Source: Nageia nagi (Eukaryota; Pinophyta). Taken from it: a DNA stretch of 64,000 nt. Location of the stretch: positions 160,890,001 to 160,954,000 of the forward strand of contig JBITNC010000001.1 of NCBI GenBank assembly GCA_050084985.1. The letters are read 5' to 3'. Within the stretch, counting starts at the first letter, position 1. Each line of letters begins with the position of its first letter. The notes below the pieces were generated by a model, which was not told the DNA's origin, did not search any database, and was given only the letters and a program-made list of their open reading frames with translations. The translations under genes and the position numbers were made by a program. Below, piece after piece: positions 11,225 to 23,866 of the stretch.

Positions 11225-14200
11225 TTATTTTACCACATCCAAGGAAGAAGAGGCTTCCCTGGATACATCAAAATCTACTATCTTTATCTGCTGTGTGAAT
11301 TGCTCCTTCATTGATGGTATCAAATATGGTTGGAGGTGATGTCCATTAACCAGGAGAATCCTCTAAGAATTGTTAATTAGCTGTAACTGGACTGAACCAT
11401 TAGGGAATATTTGAAGAATCTTATATGGCCCCAACCATCATGTCTGGAGCTTCCCTATGAAATCATTATATCAAGAATCAAATAATAGAGCCCATTCCCC
11501 AACCTGAAACTGATTCTATTTCAAATTTTTGTCATGCCAAAGTTTCCGTTGATGTTGGATGATTTCAGTATTATGCAATGCCTCCATTCTTATTTCATCT
11601 AGCTCATTTAACTGGAGCAGTCTATTTTTCTGAAAATCTGTTATGTCCATACCAACTTCTAGGGCTATTCTCAGTGTCTGGAGCTCAAATTCTATTGGCA
11701 TTAGAGGCTTCTTACCAAAAACCAATTCATATGGAGTAAATCTAGTGGTGGATTTCCACATGGTATTGTATGCCCAAACTACTTCAGGAAGCTTGGATAC
11801 CCAATCCTTTCTATGCGAAGCTACTATCTTGGTCAATATATTTTCCAGCTCTCTACTAGTAACTTCAACTTATCCATTTATTTGTGGGTGATAGGGCGAA
11901 GCCTTCTTATGTCGGATCTAATATTGGTTTACAAAATGTTGTTTTTTCCTTAACATGAACTGTGGACCCTGATCAGAAACCAGAAACTGAGGAGCTCCAA
12001 ATCTCTGCATAATTTTATTATACAGAAAATCTACCACCAATTCTTCTTTGGCATGTGCCAAAGCTACTACTTCCACCCACTTAGTGGCATAATCAGTACA
12101 GACTAGTATGTGTCTCTTACCTCAAGATGGAGGATTAATAGGTCCAACAAAGTTGATGCCCCATTGCTTAAATGGTTCAAGCATCCACTATGGTTGTAAT
12201 GGCATCTAAGTAGTAGCAGTTGGTCTACCCATTCATTGACACTGGTCACATTGCTTCACATATTTCCTAATGTCTTTGTGCATGGAAGGCCAAAAATAAC
12301 CAGCTCCTAAGACTTTATGAATGGTTCATTTATCAAAATAGTGACCTCCTGATGGCTCATCATGACATGCACAGATAACATCAAATACCTCATCTATCTG
12401 TAGACACCTTCAAAGTGCATAATCAGGTCCATATTTAAATAATAATCCATCCACCCATTTGTATGATGCACTCTACTTTATCAGTTGTTTCCTTTGAGTT
12501 AGAGATAGATATGGAGGAATTCTTCCAGTGGTAAGATAATTAGCAATGTCTACAAACCATGGGGATTATGTAGAGATTGCAAATAGTTGTTCATCTGGAA
12601 AAGTATCCTCCATAAGCTCATCTTCTCGAATGATGTTCAGTCTAGATAAAAAATCTGCTACTACATTTGTCTTACCAAGTTTATCAATTAGAGTCACATT
12701 AAACTCCTATAATAATAGCAACCATCTCATGATTCTTCCACTTACCATAGGTTTGTTCAAGAGATATTTAATGGTAGCATGGTCAGTATGAACAAACACT
12801 TGGTACCTTGTGATATAGTGTCTAAATTAATTGATGGCATACACTACTGCTAGGAATTCTTTTTCTGTAGTAGTATAATTTCTTTCAGATCCTACCAAGT
12901 TTTTGCTTATGTAATAAATAGCATATGGGGACTTACTTGGTTCTTCTTATCCTAGGACTGCTCCAATAGCATAATTTGAGGCATCGGTATGAATGTGGAA
13001 TGGAAGTTCCCAATTTGGACCTCTCAACACAGGAGTTGTGGTGAGTTTTTCTTTGATGTTCTGAAAAGCTTCTTCACAATCAACCGTCCATTCAAATTCA
13101 TTGTCCTTATGCAGCAGGGCAAATAATGGGGCTGCTATTTTACTGAAATTTTCTATAAATCTTCTATAGTATTCGGCATGTCCCAAGAAGCTCCAAACAT
13201 CTGTTTGAATCTCAGGTTGAGGAAGTTGCTTGATGACTTCTATCTTCTTGGGGTCCACCTGAATCGCTTGGGTTGAAATATGATGGCCCAAGACTATTCC
13301 CTCCTGTACAAGCATGAAACATTTTTCATGGCTTAAGGATAGATTATGCAGTTTGCATCTCACCAATACTTTTTCTAAGTTCCTTAAGGCATCTTCAAAA
13401 GTGTTGCCATACATTATGAAGTCATCCATGTACACTTAAATGCAATCATTAGTTAGATCTAAGAAGATTACTAGCACAGCTCTTTGGAAGGTTGCTGGTG
13501 CATTGCACAAGCCAAAAGGAAGAACCTTGTAAGCATATGTACCCCATGCACAGGTAAATGTAGTCTTTCCTTGATCTTCTTCTGCAATTTGTATTTGGTT
13601 ATAGCCACTGAATCCATCTAAGAAAGAGAAATACTATTTACCAAATAGAGTGTCTAACACCTGATCAATGAAAGGCAATGGAAAGTGGTCCCTAAATGTG
13701 GCTTTATTGAGAGCTCTGTAGTCAACACATACCCTCCATTTGCCATTTTTCTTAGGCACAATCACCAAAGGTGAGACCCATTGACTATCTGAGATAGGAT
13801 AGATGAATTCAGCCTTCAATAGCTTCTCAATTTCAGTCTTAACAACTTCTTTAAGTGTAGGATTTATTCATCTAGGAGGCTACTGGATAGGCCTGGTTTC
13901 ATTTGTATAAATATGATGGGTACATATTTGAGGATGAATTCCTTTCATGTCTGAGTAATCCCAAGCAAAAGCTTCAATGTGAGTGGTGAAGACATCAAAA
14001 AGCTTCTTCTCTTGTTCATCTGTTAGCCAACTGCTGATATTAAGAGTCTTTCCTGGTAATACTTCAATAGTCTTAATCCCAGGCTTGGTTAGATTACTCT
14101 ATTATGGAAGCTGAACTAGGGAATTCAAAGGACAAGATTATGGGAATAAGGAATGGAATACCCTTGTTCTTTCCCTGAAAGTATCCCCTTTTGGAACAAT

Positions 14201-17200
14201 GTGAGTAAGAGGACATTTGAACATTGCCAACAAGGCTACTTGTTCTTCTAAAGGAACATTAAAAATAATGCTTTGTAATGGTTTGACCACTATATCTCCC
14301 CTTTCCTCATCACTACCCTCTGATTCTCCTTCTAGATAGTGATACTGTATCTATTCTAGACTAGGATCTTCTTCTATCTCCTTGACATGGTCCTTAATGG
14401 TGATGGTTGCTAATGTTGCAAAAGTGTCATGTGCATCCATGTCAGGCTCGTCGATCTATACCTGATTATGATAATCCAATGTTGGTTGGGTAGGTGGGTA
14501 CAAAGAAAGTGTCTTTATGTTTAGGCCATTAGAAATAGTCATGTCCCCAGACCTACAGTTGATGTATGTAGCTGTTGTGGCTAACCAAGGTCTACCTAGT
14601 ATGACTGGATATCCAGAAGGCTGTGCTCTTGTCTTTAATAGCAGGAAATCCATTGGATAGCTCCAAGAATCTACTGTTATTTGGACATCTTCAACAATTC
14701 CTTCCAGCTTAGCTATTGTTCGGTCTGCCATTTGTAACATAGTTGAAGTGGGCTGTATATTTGATAAAAATAGTTTTTGAGACATGTCCAGAGTCATGAC
14801 ATTTATTGCTACTCCCAAATCAACTAAAACATTAGGCACTTTAGTGGTCCCTATGTTAATGGTAATGACAGGATTTCCCAGATCACCATACTTAGGAATT
14901 ACCAAATTTCTGGCCAAAAGATCAGCTACTTTACCATCTACTTTAATAGTATTTGGATAGACTTTCTTTCTTCTTACTCTCCTATGCATGCATAATTCTT
15001 TAACCATCTTGTTTAGCTCAGGAACCTATTTGATTGCTTGTAATACAAGTATAGTGATATTCAATTTCCTCATCTCTTGCAGTAGTTCTGATTCTATTTC
15101 TTATGGTTTTTCCATCAGTCTCTCTGGATATGGACTAACTGCTGTCTAGAGCTCCTTATTATGTGCAAGTGCAATTGTTTCTATTAGTGGCTCCAGACTA
15201 TCCTCTATTTGCTCTCCTGGAGATTCATCTGAGCTATCCACCTCTACTTCTATGATAACAGGAGGTGTAGGATCTAGCAATTTCTTACTAGATCATAGCT
15301 TGATTTCATTGCATTAGATAGCATTTACTGATGCTATGTCACCTTGATCAATCTGATAGGTAGGTGTTGGATCTTGCCTGTTATTATTGGGGTTGAGAAC
15401 AGGTTGGGTAGGAAGAGCTGGTTGCTTTAGAGGTTGTTACTACTGATTCATTGGTTTTTGTTGATTAATAGGTGGTGGCAGCAAACCTTACCTTCGCTAT
15501 CCTTGATTATTCCAGTTCTACAAATTCTATCCTCCATATTACTACCATTTTGGATTCCATTGTGGAGAATCCCATCCATATACTTGCCAATCTGGGTTTG
15601 CCATCCATGGGGAATTGTGTGGCATGTTCCACCAATTTGGATTTGTTGGCCTAGAAAAATAAGGATTTGGGTTTCCTTGAAAATTATTATTTCCCCTAGG
15701 CCCCATTGCTCCCATATAGTTCATGTTCATGTTTGGGGCTACTACAGACATTTGTGCTATCATTAGATAGTCACAATCATCTGTTGGATGGTCATTATTG
15801 CACAGGCTGCATATATGGGTGGTGTTCAAAGGACATTCATGTAAAGCATGTTTCTTCTGGCATCTAGGATAGTATCTTGATGAGAATTCATCAGTGGCTT
15901 CGTTCTTTGAACTTGTGCTTTGGAAAGAATCCTACATTTCTTTCAACTTGTTTGCTATCCCCTTCAGTTGACTTAGTTCAAATAGAACATCAGTCCTAAA
16001 GTTAGCAAATTCTTCTTTGATTTCACTTGCTAATCCAGTCTCCATTCAACCATCATTCTGAAACCTATCGCTTCTCTTCTATGATCTAGTCCTTGAATGG
16101 TTTCTGCAGAGTTCCACAATTTCATCAAGAGTTAACTTATTGACATTACCTTTTCCCATCAGATTGAGGACTTCCAATGTGGAATCCAGAAGCCCTCTTA
16201 AAAATATGGTCTTGGAGAATTTTGGATCCATGGTTGTACCCACTCTCTTCTAAATAAATAGGAATCTATTAAGGTAATCTTCAAGGCTTTCTGAGGCTAC
16301 CTATGTGAGCCAAAATAGTTCATCCTTCCTATCTTTAACTTGATAATACTCTTGATATTTTTCTAAGAAGGCTCTTTCCATTTCTTACCAAGTAGAGATA
16401 GAATCTGGAGGTAGTCCCATGAACCACCTCATTGCATTGTCCTTCAGAGTGGATGGAAAGAGTTTTAATTTCTGTTCATCCATTTCATAGTCATAAGTTT
16501 TGCATAATATTTTGAACTCAAACAAGAATTGATCTGGATTTTCACTAGAAAGACCTCTGAAAATAGGTAAGACTGATGGTGAAATATTTTTCATAGGAGC
16601 CTGAGTTCCAGCAGTAATCTGAATGGGATAAGTGAAAGTTTGGGTTGAAGTTTGAGGAGTACCCCCTACTCCAGAACCACCACTTCCTCCAGACATATTT
16701 ACCAATGGATTGATATATATACTTCTAATATGATCCAACTCTGGTATACTACCTTTGTGATAGTGAATATGGAAGGGTTTCTTGGCTGCCTCCTTCTCAG
16801 CTTTAGAATCACTTTCACTAGAAAGAGGTTGACTAATGGATAATGGTGAAGGTTTATCAAAGGAATGGATGAATGGATGAGATGTTGGGGTCGGAGTGAC
16901 TGTATCCAGAGTAGACTCAACTAAATTTGGCTGAAGAGTTAATTCTACAAACCATATAGGTGCTAAAGGAGATGTATCTATAAATCTCCTATATTATTTA
17001 GGTGGATCTGAAAATCTCAAAAATGGTGGTAAGGATGGACTAATGAAAGGTGTTTCTTCTACAATTTCTAGATGTTCACATTCTAGACTATGATCTGACT
17101 CCTCTTCTGCACTTGTTGGCTCAATTTCTTCCATAGGTCTAGGCTTTGGCCTAGTTTCTTCTGGTTGCTCCACCTGATGTTCTTCAACAACTATACTACT

Positions 17201-17362
17201 TCCTTGTTCTTCCACAACCTTTCCTGAATCCAACTTTTTATTTTTGGGGGGTTTTTGTGGTACTAATTTTTATGTTTTCTATGGTTTTCCTACAACTACT
17301 TTCTTACTACCTTCTCCTTTACTACTAACAAATCTCCCTTTATTATCTCTTAATCTATTCAT
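11225..17362 (-). pseudogene. Athila/Tat gag-pol polyprotein, single frame with in-frame stops
   Basis: All open blocks (17,233-16,994; 16,738-16,385; 15,829-15,542; 15,007-14,456; 13,819-13,634; 13,435-12,947; 11,836-11,516) are in one phase from ATG at 17,362 to TAA at 11,225, about 2,046 codons. Order: acidic N-terminus; retro-gag domain (16,740-16,380, MRWFMGLPPDSISTW); Cys-rich segment HICSLCNNDHPTDDC near 15,820; aspartic protease with VDLGVAINVM (15,007-14,456); RT (YPISDSQWVSP, WRVCVDYRALNKA, YMDD near 13,430); RNase H (HTDASNYAIGAVLG, about 12,960); integrase zinc region (about 12,380-12,230), core, and C-terminal domain about 11,510-11,225 with GKLQT and WLGPYKI. Damage consists almost only of TAG/TAA/TGA codons explicable by C-to-T or G-to-A; I found no frameshift between the blocks. 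Not translatable as full protein now. Confidence 0.9.
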
Positions 17363-17553
17363 ACATTCTCAAGCAAATAATCAAACCAAACTATCACAAC
17401 TTCAATAATAGTTCTCTACAGATTCTTAATATAGGTTATTAGGGCCACTCATTCTGTTAAGAATTGAGGAACCAGGATGACACCCAATTACAAATTGGCT
17501 CTGTTAAGTCCCCTATCCTTAAGAACTATAGAGATAGCTCAATCAACACCGTT

Positions 17554-17571
17554 TCCCCAGCAACGATGCCA
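17554..17571 (-). other. Primer-binding site, tRNA-Asp type
   Basis: Minus strand reads TGGCATCGTTGCTGGGGA, close to the Athila/Tat consensus TGGCGCCGTTGCCGGGGA complementary to plant tRNA-Asp(GTC). The mismatches are C-to-T/G-to-A type changes. It lies three bases from the 5' LTR. Confidence 0.85.
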
Positions 17572-17574
17572 AAA

Positions 17575-19365
17575 TGATGAGTTAAATAATGACACTCCAA
17601 ATTCCCCAGGGCTATCACTACCCTCCCCTTAGTGATCCTCACACCTGTTATTGTGAAGGGACTAGTTAACTCAAGGAGCTGGTACACCAACACTCAGGAA
17701 AACTTTTAGTTGCCTCTCACTAAGTTTGGAATATCAACATTTATCCCCTTCATTACTTTTATCAAATCTAGAAGGTGTTAAAGGTTGTATGCTATTGAGC
17801 TCTACTCTCTAAGCTGTATCTACTTCAAGCAAAGTGGCAGAAAGCAAATGTGCAGAACTGAACGTTACAAAATTGAAAGTATAGGAATTTGAAATACTAA
17901 AAGAGAGACAAACTAGAAAATACTAAACTTAAAGCAAACTCACATTTAAACTTGGAAAGTACATAAAGATAAAAGAGTCTTCTAGCATTTGGAGTGGGCC
18001 CTTGCTCCTCTTGGTGGAAGAATTAGAGAACTCAGAACTAGAAACTCTTTAATAGATCACTTTATTGTTACATGCAGTTCGTCTTACATAGAATGTGCTT
18101 GACAAATCTAATACAGAGTTTCAACACAATAATCTATTCACATAATACTTTCTTAATTTTCTAACCCCTCCTACCATCAACAATTGAGGTATAAATATCC
18201 TCCATTGTTTAACAATAGGTAGGTCAAGAATAACCATAATCTGAATAGTATTCTGTTATGGAAAATAGAATCATTTATTCTACTAACTGACTAATACTAA
18301 AATTATCATACTAGTAGTATCCATGCCTTGTCTAAAGAGAGCTGCAATCCCTTAGAAAAAGGGATAGCTCATCTTAATAGGTCAGCACTATCCTATTTAC
18401 ATTCATAGGTAGTTTTTTTATGCTTAAATTGGAGTCAAACATAATCCAAAAACAAGAATCATATCTGACTATATCTGATGTGTTGAAACCATGCTTCTAC
18501 AAACTATATCTGGAGTAGTTCATATCTCCTAAATATCTGGATCATACAAGGTTAGAATAGAGCTAACAATATAGTCAAGGATGACAGTCAACTCCTTAGA
18601 TCTAGGCTTGGAGTGGAAACTCTGAATGAGTTTGAAGCAGGAGCTTCGGATGAGTCCAACATAGAGGCTCCATATAAGCTTGAAATAGAAGCTCTAGATA
18701 AGCTTGAAATAGAAGCTCCGGATAAGCTTAAAATAGAAGCTCCAGAAGAGTCTGGAATAGGCACTCTAGATGAGTCTAGAATAGGCACTCTGGATGAGTC
18801 TAGAATAGGCACTTCGGACGAGTCTAGAACAGGCACTCCGAATAGGTCTAAAATGGAAGCTCTGGATGAGTCTAGAGTAGGCACTCTAGATAAGTCTAGG
18901 AGATAGAGACCTTTGACACATCTGAGTTGAAGACCTTGGGTGAGTTGAGAAGGGCTCCAGATAAGTCTAGAGGAGAGCTCCAAACAAGTCTATCTCTTCT
19001 TTATTCAGATGAGGCACCAACTATTTCTAGAGCAGAGCTCCAGATGATGCAGACCTATGTAAAAATCTATCTAGAGTGGAGCTCTGGATAATGTAGAATT
19101 TGTTCAAAGGCATCTTCACAAGACTTGCAACCCATCCAAATTATCGACCATCATTCTATGTAGCAAAAAGAAGCATTTTGGTTCAAAACAAACACAAAAG
19201 TATAATCAGTATGCACAAAATACTAATATAAGGAAGGTATGCATTTAACCATATATTAAGTAACTAGATAGTTCAACCATTACAAATAATCCATCCCATA
19301 ATGTCCAAATATACAAAATGAACCATTGAACCATGCTAAAACCAGGTAATTTCTGAGACTTATCA
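17575..19365 (-). repeat. 5' LTR of Athila/Tat element
   Basis: 1,791 bp, matching 6,210-7,977. The 23-bp length difference is explained by one extra 24-bp minisatellite unit here and one base fewer near 17,607. Confidence 0.93.
18613..18900. repeat. 24-bp minisatellite in the right Athila/Tat LTR, 12 units
   Basis: Same array as in the left LTR with one more unit. Individual units have also diverged between the two arrays, for example runs of GAGTCTAGAATAGGCACT here against GAGTCTGGAATAGGCACT there. Confidence 0.9.
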
Positions 19366-20378
19366 CTGATCTATATTTGCTCAATCAGGAAAAGACATGG
19401 TCTTGATTCTCCTTTACGTGGATGATCTTTTGATTACTAGGAACAATGATGAAATCATTCAAGAGTGCATATCCAAACTTAAGGCAACATTTGAAATGAC
19501 TAATCTTGGTCTCTTATGCTACTACCTTGGAATGCAGGTGTATCAATACAAATATTGTACTTATCTTAGTCAATCCAAGTATATATCATACATCTTATAA
19601 AGGTTTAGAATGGAAGAGTGTAGACATGCTACAATCTCAGTATCTCCTAGAATCACTGTCCCTTAGCTCCAACTCTTAGTTGGCTGATGCTACAACTTAC
19701 AAGTAATTAATTGGTAATCTTCTATATTTGGCTATTTCTAGACCAAATATTACCTTTGCAATGAACCTAATAGTATGATTCATGTAGAGACCATATGTTG
19801 AGCACCTCAATGTTGTAAGCAAATCTTGAGGTATGTTTGTAAGGACTAAGGATCTTACTCTCAAGTATTTTAAGTTTCCCTCATTTGTTCTCTCAGGATT
19901 CTTAGATTTTGACTATGGAAGAGATAGAAATGATAAGAAATCAATCTTTGCATATGTATTTAACATTAGTTTAGGTGCTATCTTTTGGGCTTCCAAGAAG
20001 TAACCTACTATTTCTCTTTTCATAATAGAAGCCAAATACTATACCATGTCTATTATAGCCTAGTAAACTATTTAGCTAAGGCATCTTTTGAAAGAAATTG
20101 TGTATCAAGAAGTTGACTCATCCTTGATTTCTTCATACAATCAATCAGCTATTTATTTAGCTAAGAATCTTATGTTCCATCAAAGAATAGAACATATGAA
20201 AATCCAAGACCATTTTATTAGGGAGAAGGTTCTTGATGGCATCATACACCTAGAGTATTGTCCATCAATCTTGAACTCTATTGACTTGTTCACCAAGCCC
20301 CTTCTTGAAGCTCAGTTTTTTAAGCTCAAAGATTTTATAAGGTTGGTGAAGTTGCCCTCAAGGGGGAGTGAAGTTTGA
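19366..20378 (+). pseudogene. Copia pol 3' part: RT catalytic region and RNase H, broken
   Basis: Continuation of the RT interrupted at 6,209. The block 19,397-19,600 contains the catalytic LLYVDDLLIT motif and GLLCYYLGMQ. After several stops the RNase H end is open at 20,088-20,378, with the Copia hallmarks YNQSAIYLAKN, RIEHMKIQDHFIREKV and a C-terminal FTKPL motif. The stop at 20,376-20,378 ends pol. Both halves together make one complete but decayed Copia RT/RNase H. Confidence 0.9.
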
Positions 20379-21051
20379 ATTTTTATGTTAAATTCATGTT
20401 TGTGATGACAACTTCACCCCTAAGAGGATTTTATGTTGTATAGTGTTGTATTTTATTGTACATCTCATGGTAAGTTCGCTCTATGTGAAAAAATTATTAT
20501 ACAAATTTTTAGAGCAAAATATTGGCCAATCTATAGCATTGTTTAGTTATCCATGTGTGAGTAAATCATATGTGTCTTTTAGCACTTTTCATTTATCCAT
20601 ACGTGATGAACTCATATGTGCATTTTGTTATGCTCTATTTTGTAAATAACATATGTTTGTATACAATAGGTGACTATCAGTTTTGGCTTAGCATCTTCGT
20701 GATGACTTATAGTGCACCATTAATTAGTTAATGATGGCATTTATTTGAATATTATGCATCTAAATAATCTTATTATTTGATTTGCTTATGACTTGCAAGT
20801 TACTTACTTTATATGTGTAAGCTTATGGAGACTCTTCATGACTTTCAGTTAGATGATTACTTTATGTACATTAAAACTAGTTATGATTAATGATTTATTT
20901 GGCAAAGTAATAAATCTCAAACTAGTTCTTTCTTACTTCACAAATATGTAAAAAGTTCTCATCTCTGTTGTATCTATTGGGAGGAGAACTCTTTTAATTT
21001 CTTTCTTTCTTCTCTCTATTTTTTCTATCCCAATATTGCATTAAAAGGGAG
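20379..21051 (+). other. Copia 3' untranslated region ending in polypurine tract
   Basis: About 660 bp with no supported ORF between the pol stop and the 3' LTR. The last bases, AAAAGGGAG at 21,043-21,051, are the polypurine tract that primes plus-strand synthesis, directly before the TG of the LTR. Confidence 0.8.
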
Positions 21052-21537
21052 TGTTGGAATGTATAATGCATTATTGTAAAGGTTTTGTAATAATCTTCCT
21101 TTTAAATTCACTAATATTTAAAGGTATCATTAGATATCTTAAATATTTAAATTAATATGATAATATAACTTGTCCTACACTCTATATCATGAGCATGCCC
21201 CTTGGTTAAAAGGGAGTTCATGTCATGCTTTTGTACATTGAGTAAAAGAATGATCCAAAGAAGGATTTTGGCTTATAAATAGAAGGCTCCCTCTTTAGAT
21301 CAATCACCAGTTTGTGGAGTAAAGTTATGCTAGTGGATAGTGTTTAAGAGTTGTGTTTAGAAAGATTGTAAGAGTTCTTATTTATGAATTAAGAGAGATC
21401 TAGTTAGTGGATGTAATCCTACTTGGAGGAACCATTTATATCTTGTGTTATCTTTGTGAGTTTGTTAGATATGATTTGTGAACTTACATGTGATCTTGGG
21501 AGTTTAGAATTGTTTATGTTATATTACAACTCCTTCA
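21052..21537 (+). repeat. 3' LTR of plus-strand Copia element
   Basis: 486 bp, starts TGTTGGAATG after the polypurine tract and ends TCCTTCA. A TATA-like CTTATAAATAG lies in the same relative place as in the 5' copy. The sequence immediately after it (ATGTC...) is the leader of the minus-strand relative, which defines the insertion point. Confidence 0.93.
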
Positions 21538-23427
21538 ATGTCCAAATCAATAGATGGCTTAGGAGAAATTAAGAAGTATGACCTTTTCATCATTTGGATC
21601 ATTGGACTAAAGGCTTCAGTCTGCCTTGTCCTCACCTTGTGGCTTTCCAAATATGTCATGTTGTAGAATATACATATGGATGTGTTCATTTAGGGGGTTG
21701 AACATTCAATGTTTATAATTTTTTCAAAATAAATAAAGCAAAGATACAAAACATAAAGCAAAGTATGTAAAGATGAAACATCATCCACCAATAACTTTAA
21801 AACCTAAGAGTAAAATGAATTTTTTTTACTAACCTCTAAAGGACATATTTACATAATTCCATATTTTGCACAAGTTCATTCATAACTTTGCATAAGGAAT
21901 AAAAATGCATCATTTCCATAGTTTGCATAAAATTTTCTAAGTAATGAACATACATCATTCTATAAATGCTTAGAGAGACATAAACATTTCTAAATAAACA
22001 TTCTTTCTAAATATGCATCATTTCCATAGTTTGCATAAAAGATTCTAAGTAATGAACATACATCCTAAGCATAAAGAATCTAAAAATCAAAGTAAATTTT
22101 TATTTTAAGTAAAAAAACTCATGAAAATTCCCCCTTTTTACTTTAAAAAAAAAATTACTCTTCAATAAATGCTTAGGATAGTATGCTATTTTACTTCAGA
22201 AATTAAAAAAAAAAGTTCATAATATCATTAAGGTAAAAAACAATTCTTTCCAAAAAAAATGAGGCTAAGTTCTCATTTTTACCTTACTAAAAAAATATAG
22301 CATGCTAAAGTGATAATGAATTTCCTTTTCTTTTAGCAATTTTACATAGAAAAATATACCCCCCTTTAATACTTTTCAAATAACACTATGTTATTTTTAA
22401 AAAAATGCAGGTGTATATTTAGAAGTATTAAACCTTTTTAAAAAGTTAAGAGTAAAATTAAATTGCTAAAAAAAAAACCCTTGGATATTTGCCAAAATTT
22501 TCTAAAAGTAGAGAGGCATTTAAGAGGAATAATGATAATATTTAGGCATATTTGACCACCATTATTTTAATAAGCATGTATAATAAATTCCCTCCTAATT
22601 TTAAGAGCAATGCTTAACTTTATAAATATTATCCTCCCTTCCTTTGCTTGAAAATGGAAATACAAGTACTAAAATTTTAATGAACAAAAAAAAAAAAAAA
22701 AAACTCATCATCATAAATGTCAAAATAATATATTTATTTTGGAGTAAACTCTTGCAAGAATTTAATGCTTTTAGGTGCATTAAAAAATAAAATGATGCCC
22801 CCTTTTTTTTTAGAAAACATACAAGCAATCCCAAAAAACTTTGAAAAAGGATATGGACATTAAATGCTACCATGGACATGAGCAATTTAATTGGAGGGGC
22901 ATAGGGTTTTTTAATTTAAAATAGACTATGCCAAAAAAAAGAGGTCAAGGACTATGAAGGAAAAAAATGTAGGGCTAGAAAGAGGAGGGATGGAGGAGTA
23001 GAGGAAGTGGTAGAGGAGGCATAATAATGGAGGTGGCATGAATAATAGGGGCTACGAGTGGTGGTGGCTTAGGGGTCATGAGTGGTGGAAGGATAAGGAG
23101 CTATAAGTGGTGGTAGAATAGGGGTTGTGAGTGGTGGAAGTCTAGGCCCACTAGAGAGTGATGAGATAGTGGTGGTGATTGATGAGGTCAAAATGCAACA
23201 CTATCACATGCAACCATTTTACAGCTAGCTAAAAAAATGTCTAAAACACATACTCATGTTCCTGACATCACCTGAGAGATTGGTTGCCCTTTTTTTAGGG
23301 TTTTGGTCGATCAACTTCACCCCTTTTTAGTATATAAAAATGAATAGGCTTTTGAAAAAAAAAGAGGTAATTAATGGGCTTTTTTTGTAAATGCCTTCCT
23401 TATACTCAATAAATTTTTGTAAAAAAA

Positions 23428-23479
<52 letters not shown>

Positions 23480-23848
23480 AAAAAAAAATGCAACTCTCCT
23501 TTTTTAATCAAGCTTAAGAAAAAACTTATAAAGGATATAGAATATTATTTAAAAAAATGTAGTTTTTGTATACTATTCTCTTACATAAAAAAATATATCA
23601 TTGTATTAAGTAATTTTGTAAAAATATGCTACTAACATAAAAAGGTTAGTATAAATAAGAAAAAAAATTGCATTATATTTCTATTTTGACCATATTTTCC
23701 AAAAATAAACTAACACATCTCACAAAATATGTTAGTATCCAAAGAAATGGTTAAAAAAAATAAAGAAAGAAGGATGTTATACTTTCATAATTCTTTTACC
23801 TTAATAAGGAAGATGAAAAGTATCCAAGGATATGAAAAGAAGCCTCCA
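21538..23848 (-). other. Leader of minus-strand Copia relative
   Basis: AT-rich and non-coding. Contains an (AT)n microsatellite at 23,432-23,475 and a direct repeat of about 50 bp beginning ATGCATCATTTCCATAG at 21,905 and 22,013. A patch about 22,980-23,160 is rich in GGTGG/GAGTGGTGG. Homology to the plus-strand element's leader is clear at both ends. Confidence 0.78.
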
Positions 23849-23864
23849 AGTAGCTTTGATACCA
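23849..23864 (-). other. Primer-binding site of minus-strand Copia relative
   Basis: Minus strand reads TGGTATCAAAGCTACT, one base off the initiator-Met complement in its first 12 bases, two bases away from the LTR end. Confidence 0.82.
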
Positions 23865-23866
23865 AA

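Larger units (their letters stand above)
6210..19365 (-). mobile_element. Athila/Tat-type Gypsy retrotransposon inserted in Copia RT
   Basis: A 13.2 kb element with LTRs of 1,768 bp (6,210-7,977) and 1,791 bp (17,575-19,365), both TG...CA in plus reading. Flanks CTAAT (6,205-6,209) and CTGAT (19,366-19,370) are a 5-bp target duplication with one mismatch. On the minus strand it carries a tRNA-Asp primer-binding site, a single gag-pol frame (17,362-11,225), an accessory frame (10,313-8,033) and a polypurine tract next to the left LTR. Protease D-L-G, RT phrasing such as YPISDSQWVSP and the PBS type are typical of the Athila/Tat clade. LTRs differ by about 6% over the first 390 bp counted by eye, so it is younger than its Copia host. 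Confidence 0.93.
1..21537 (+). mobile_element. Copia LTR retrotransposon, outer plus-strand copy, 5' LTR cut by window start, interrupted by Athila/Tat element
   Basis: Two copies of one LTR (1-354 and 21,052-21,537) bracket an internal region with an initiator-Met primer-binding site, a very long leader, gag, protease, integrase, reverse transcriptase and RNase H in Copia order (integrase before RT), and a polypurine tract at 21,043-21,051. The first base of the window aligns with 21,197 in the 3' LTR, so about 145 bp of the 5' LTR lie outside. The two LTRs differ at about 35 of 341 aligned positions plus a 13-bp indel, so this is an old insertion. RT is split at 6,209/19,366 by the Athila/Tat element; without it the element would be about 8.5 kb. 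All coding parts carry stops or frameshifts, so it cannot move by itself. Its target duplication cannot be checked because the left flank is missing. Confidence 0.93.

Noticed and set aside
18588-18983. 131-codon minus ORF in the right LTR
   Set aside because: Same minisatellite effect as in the left LTR.
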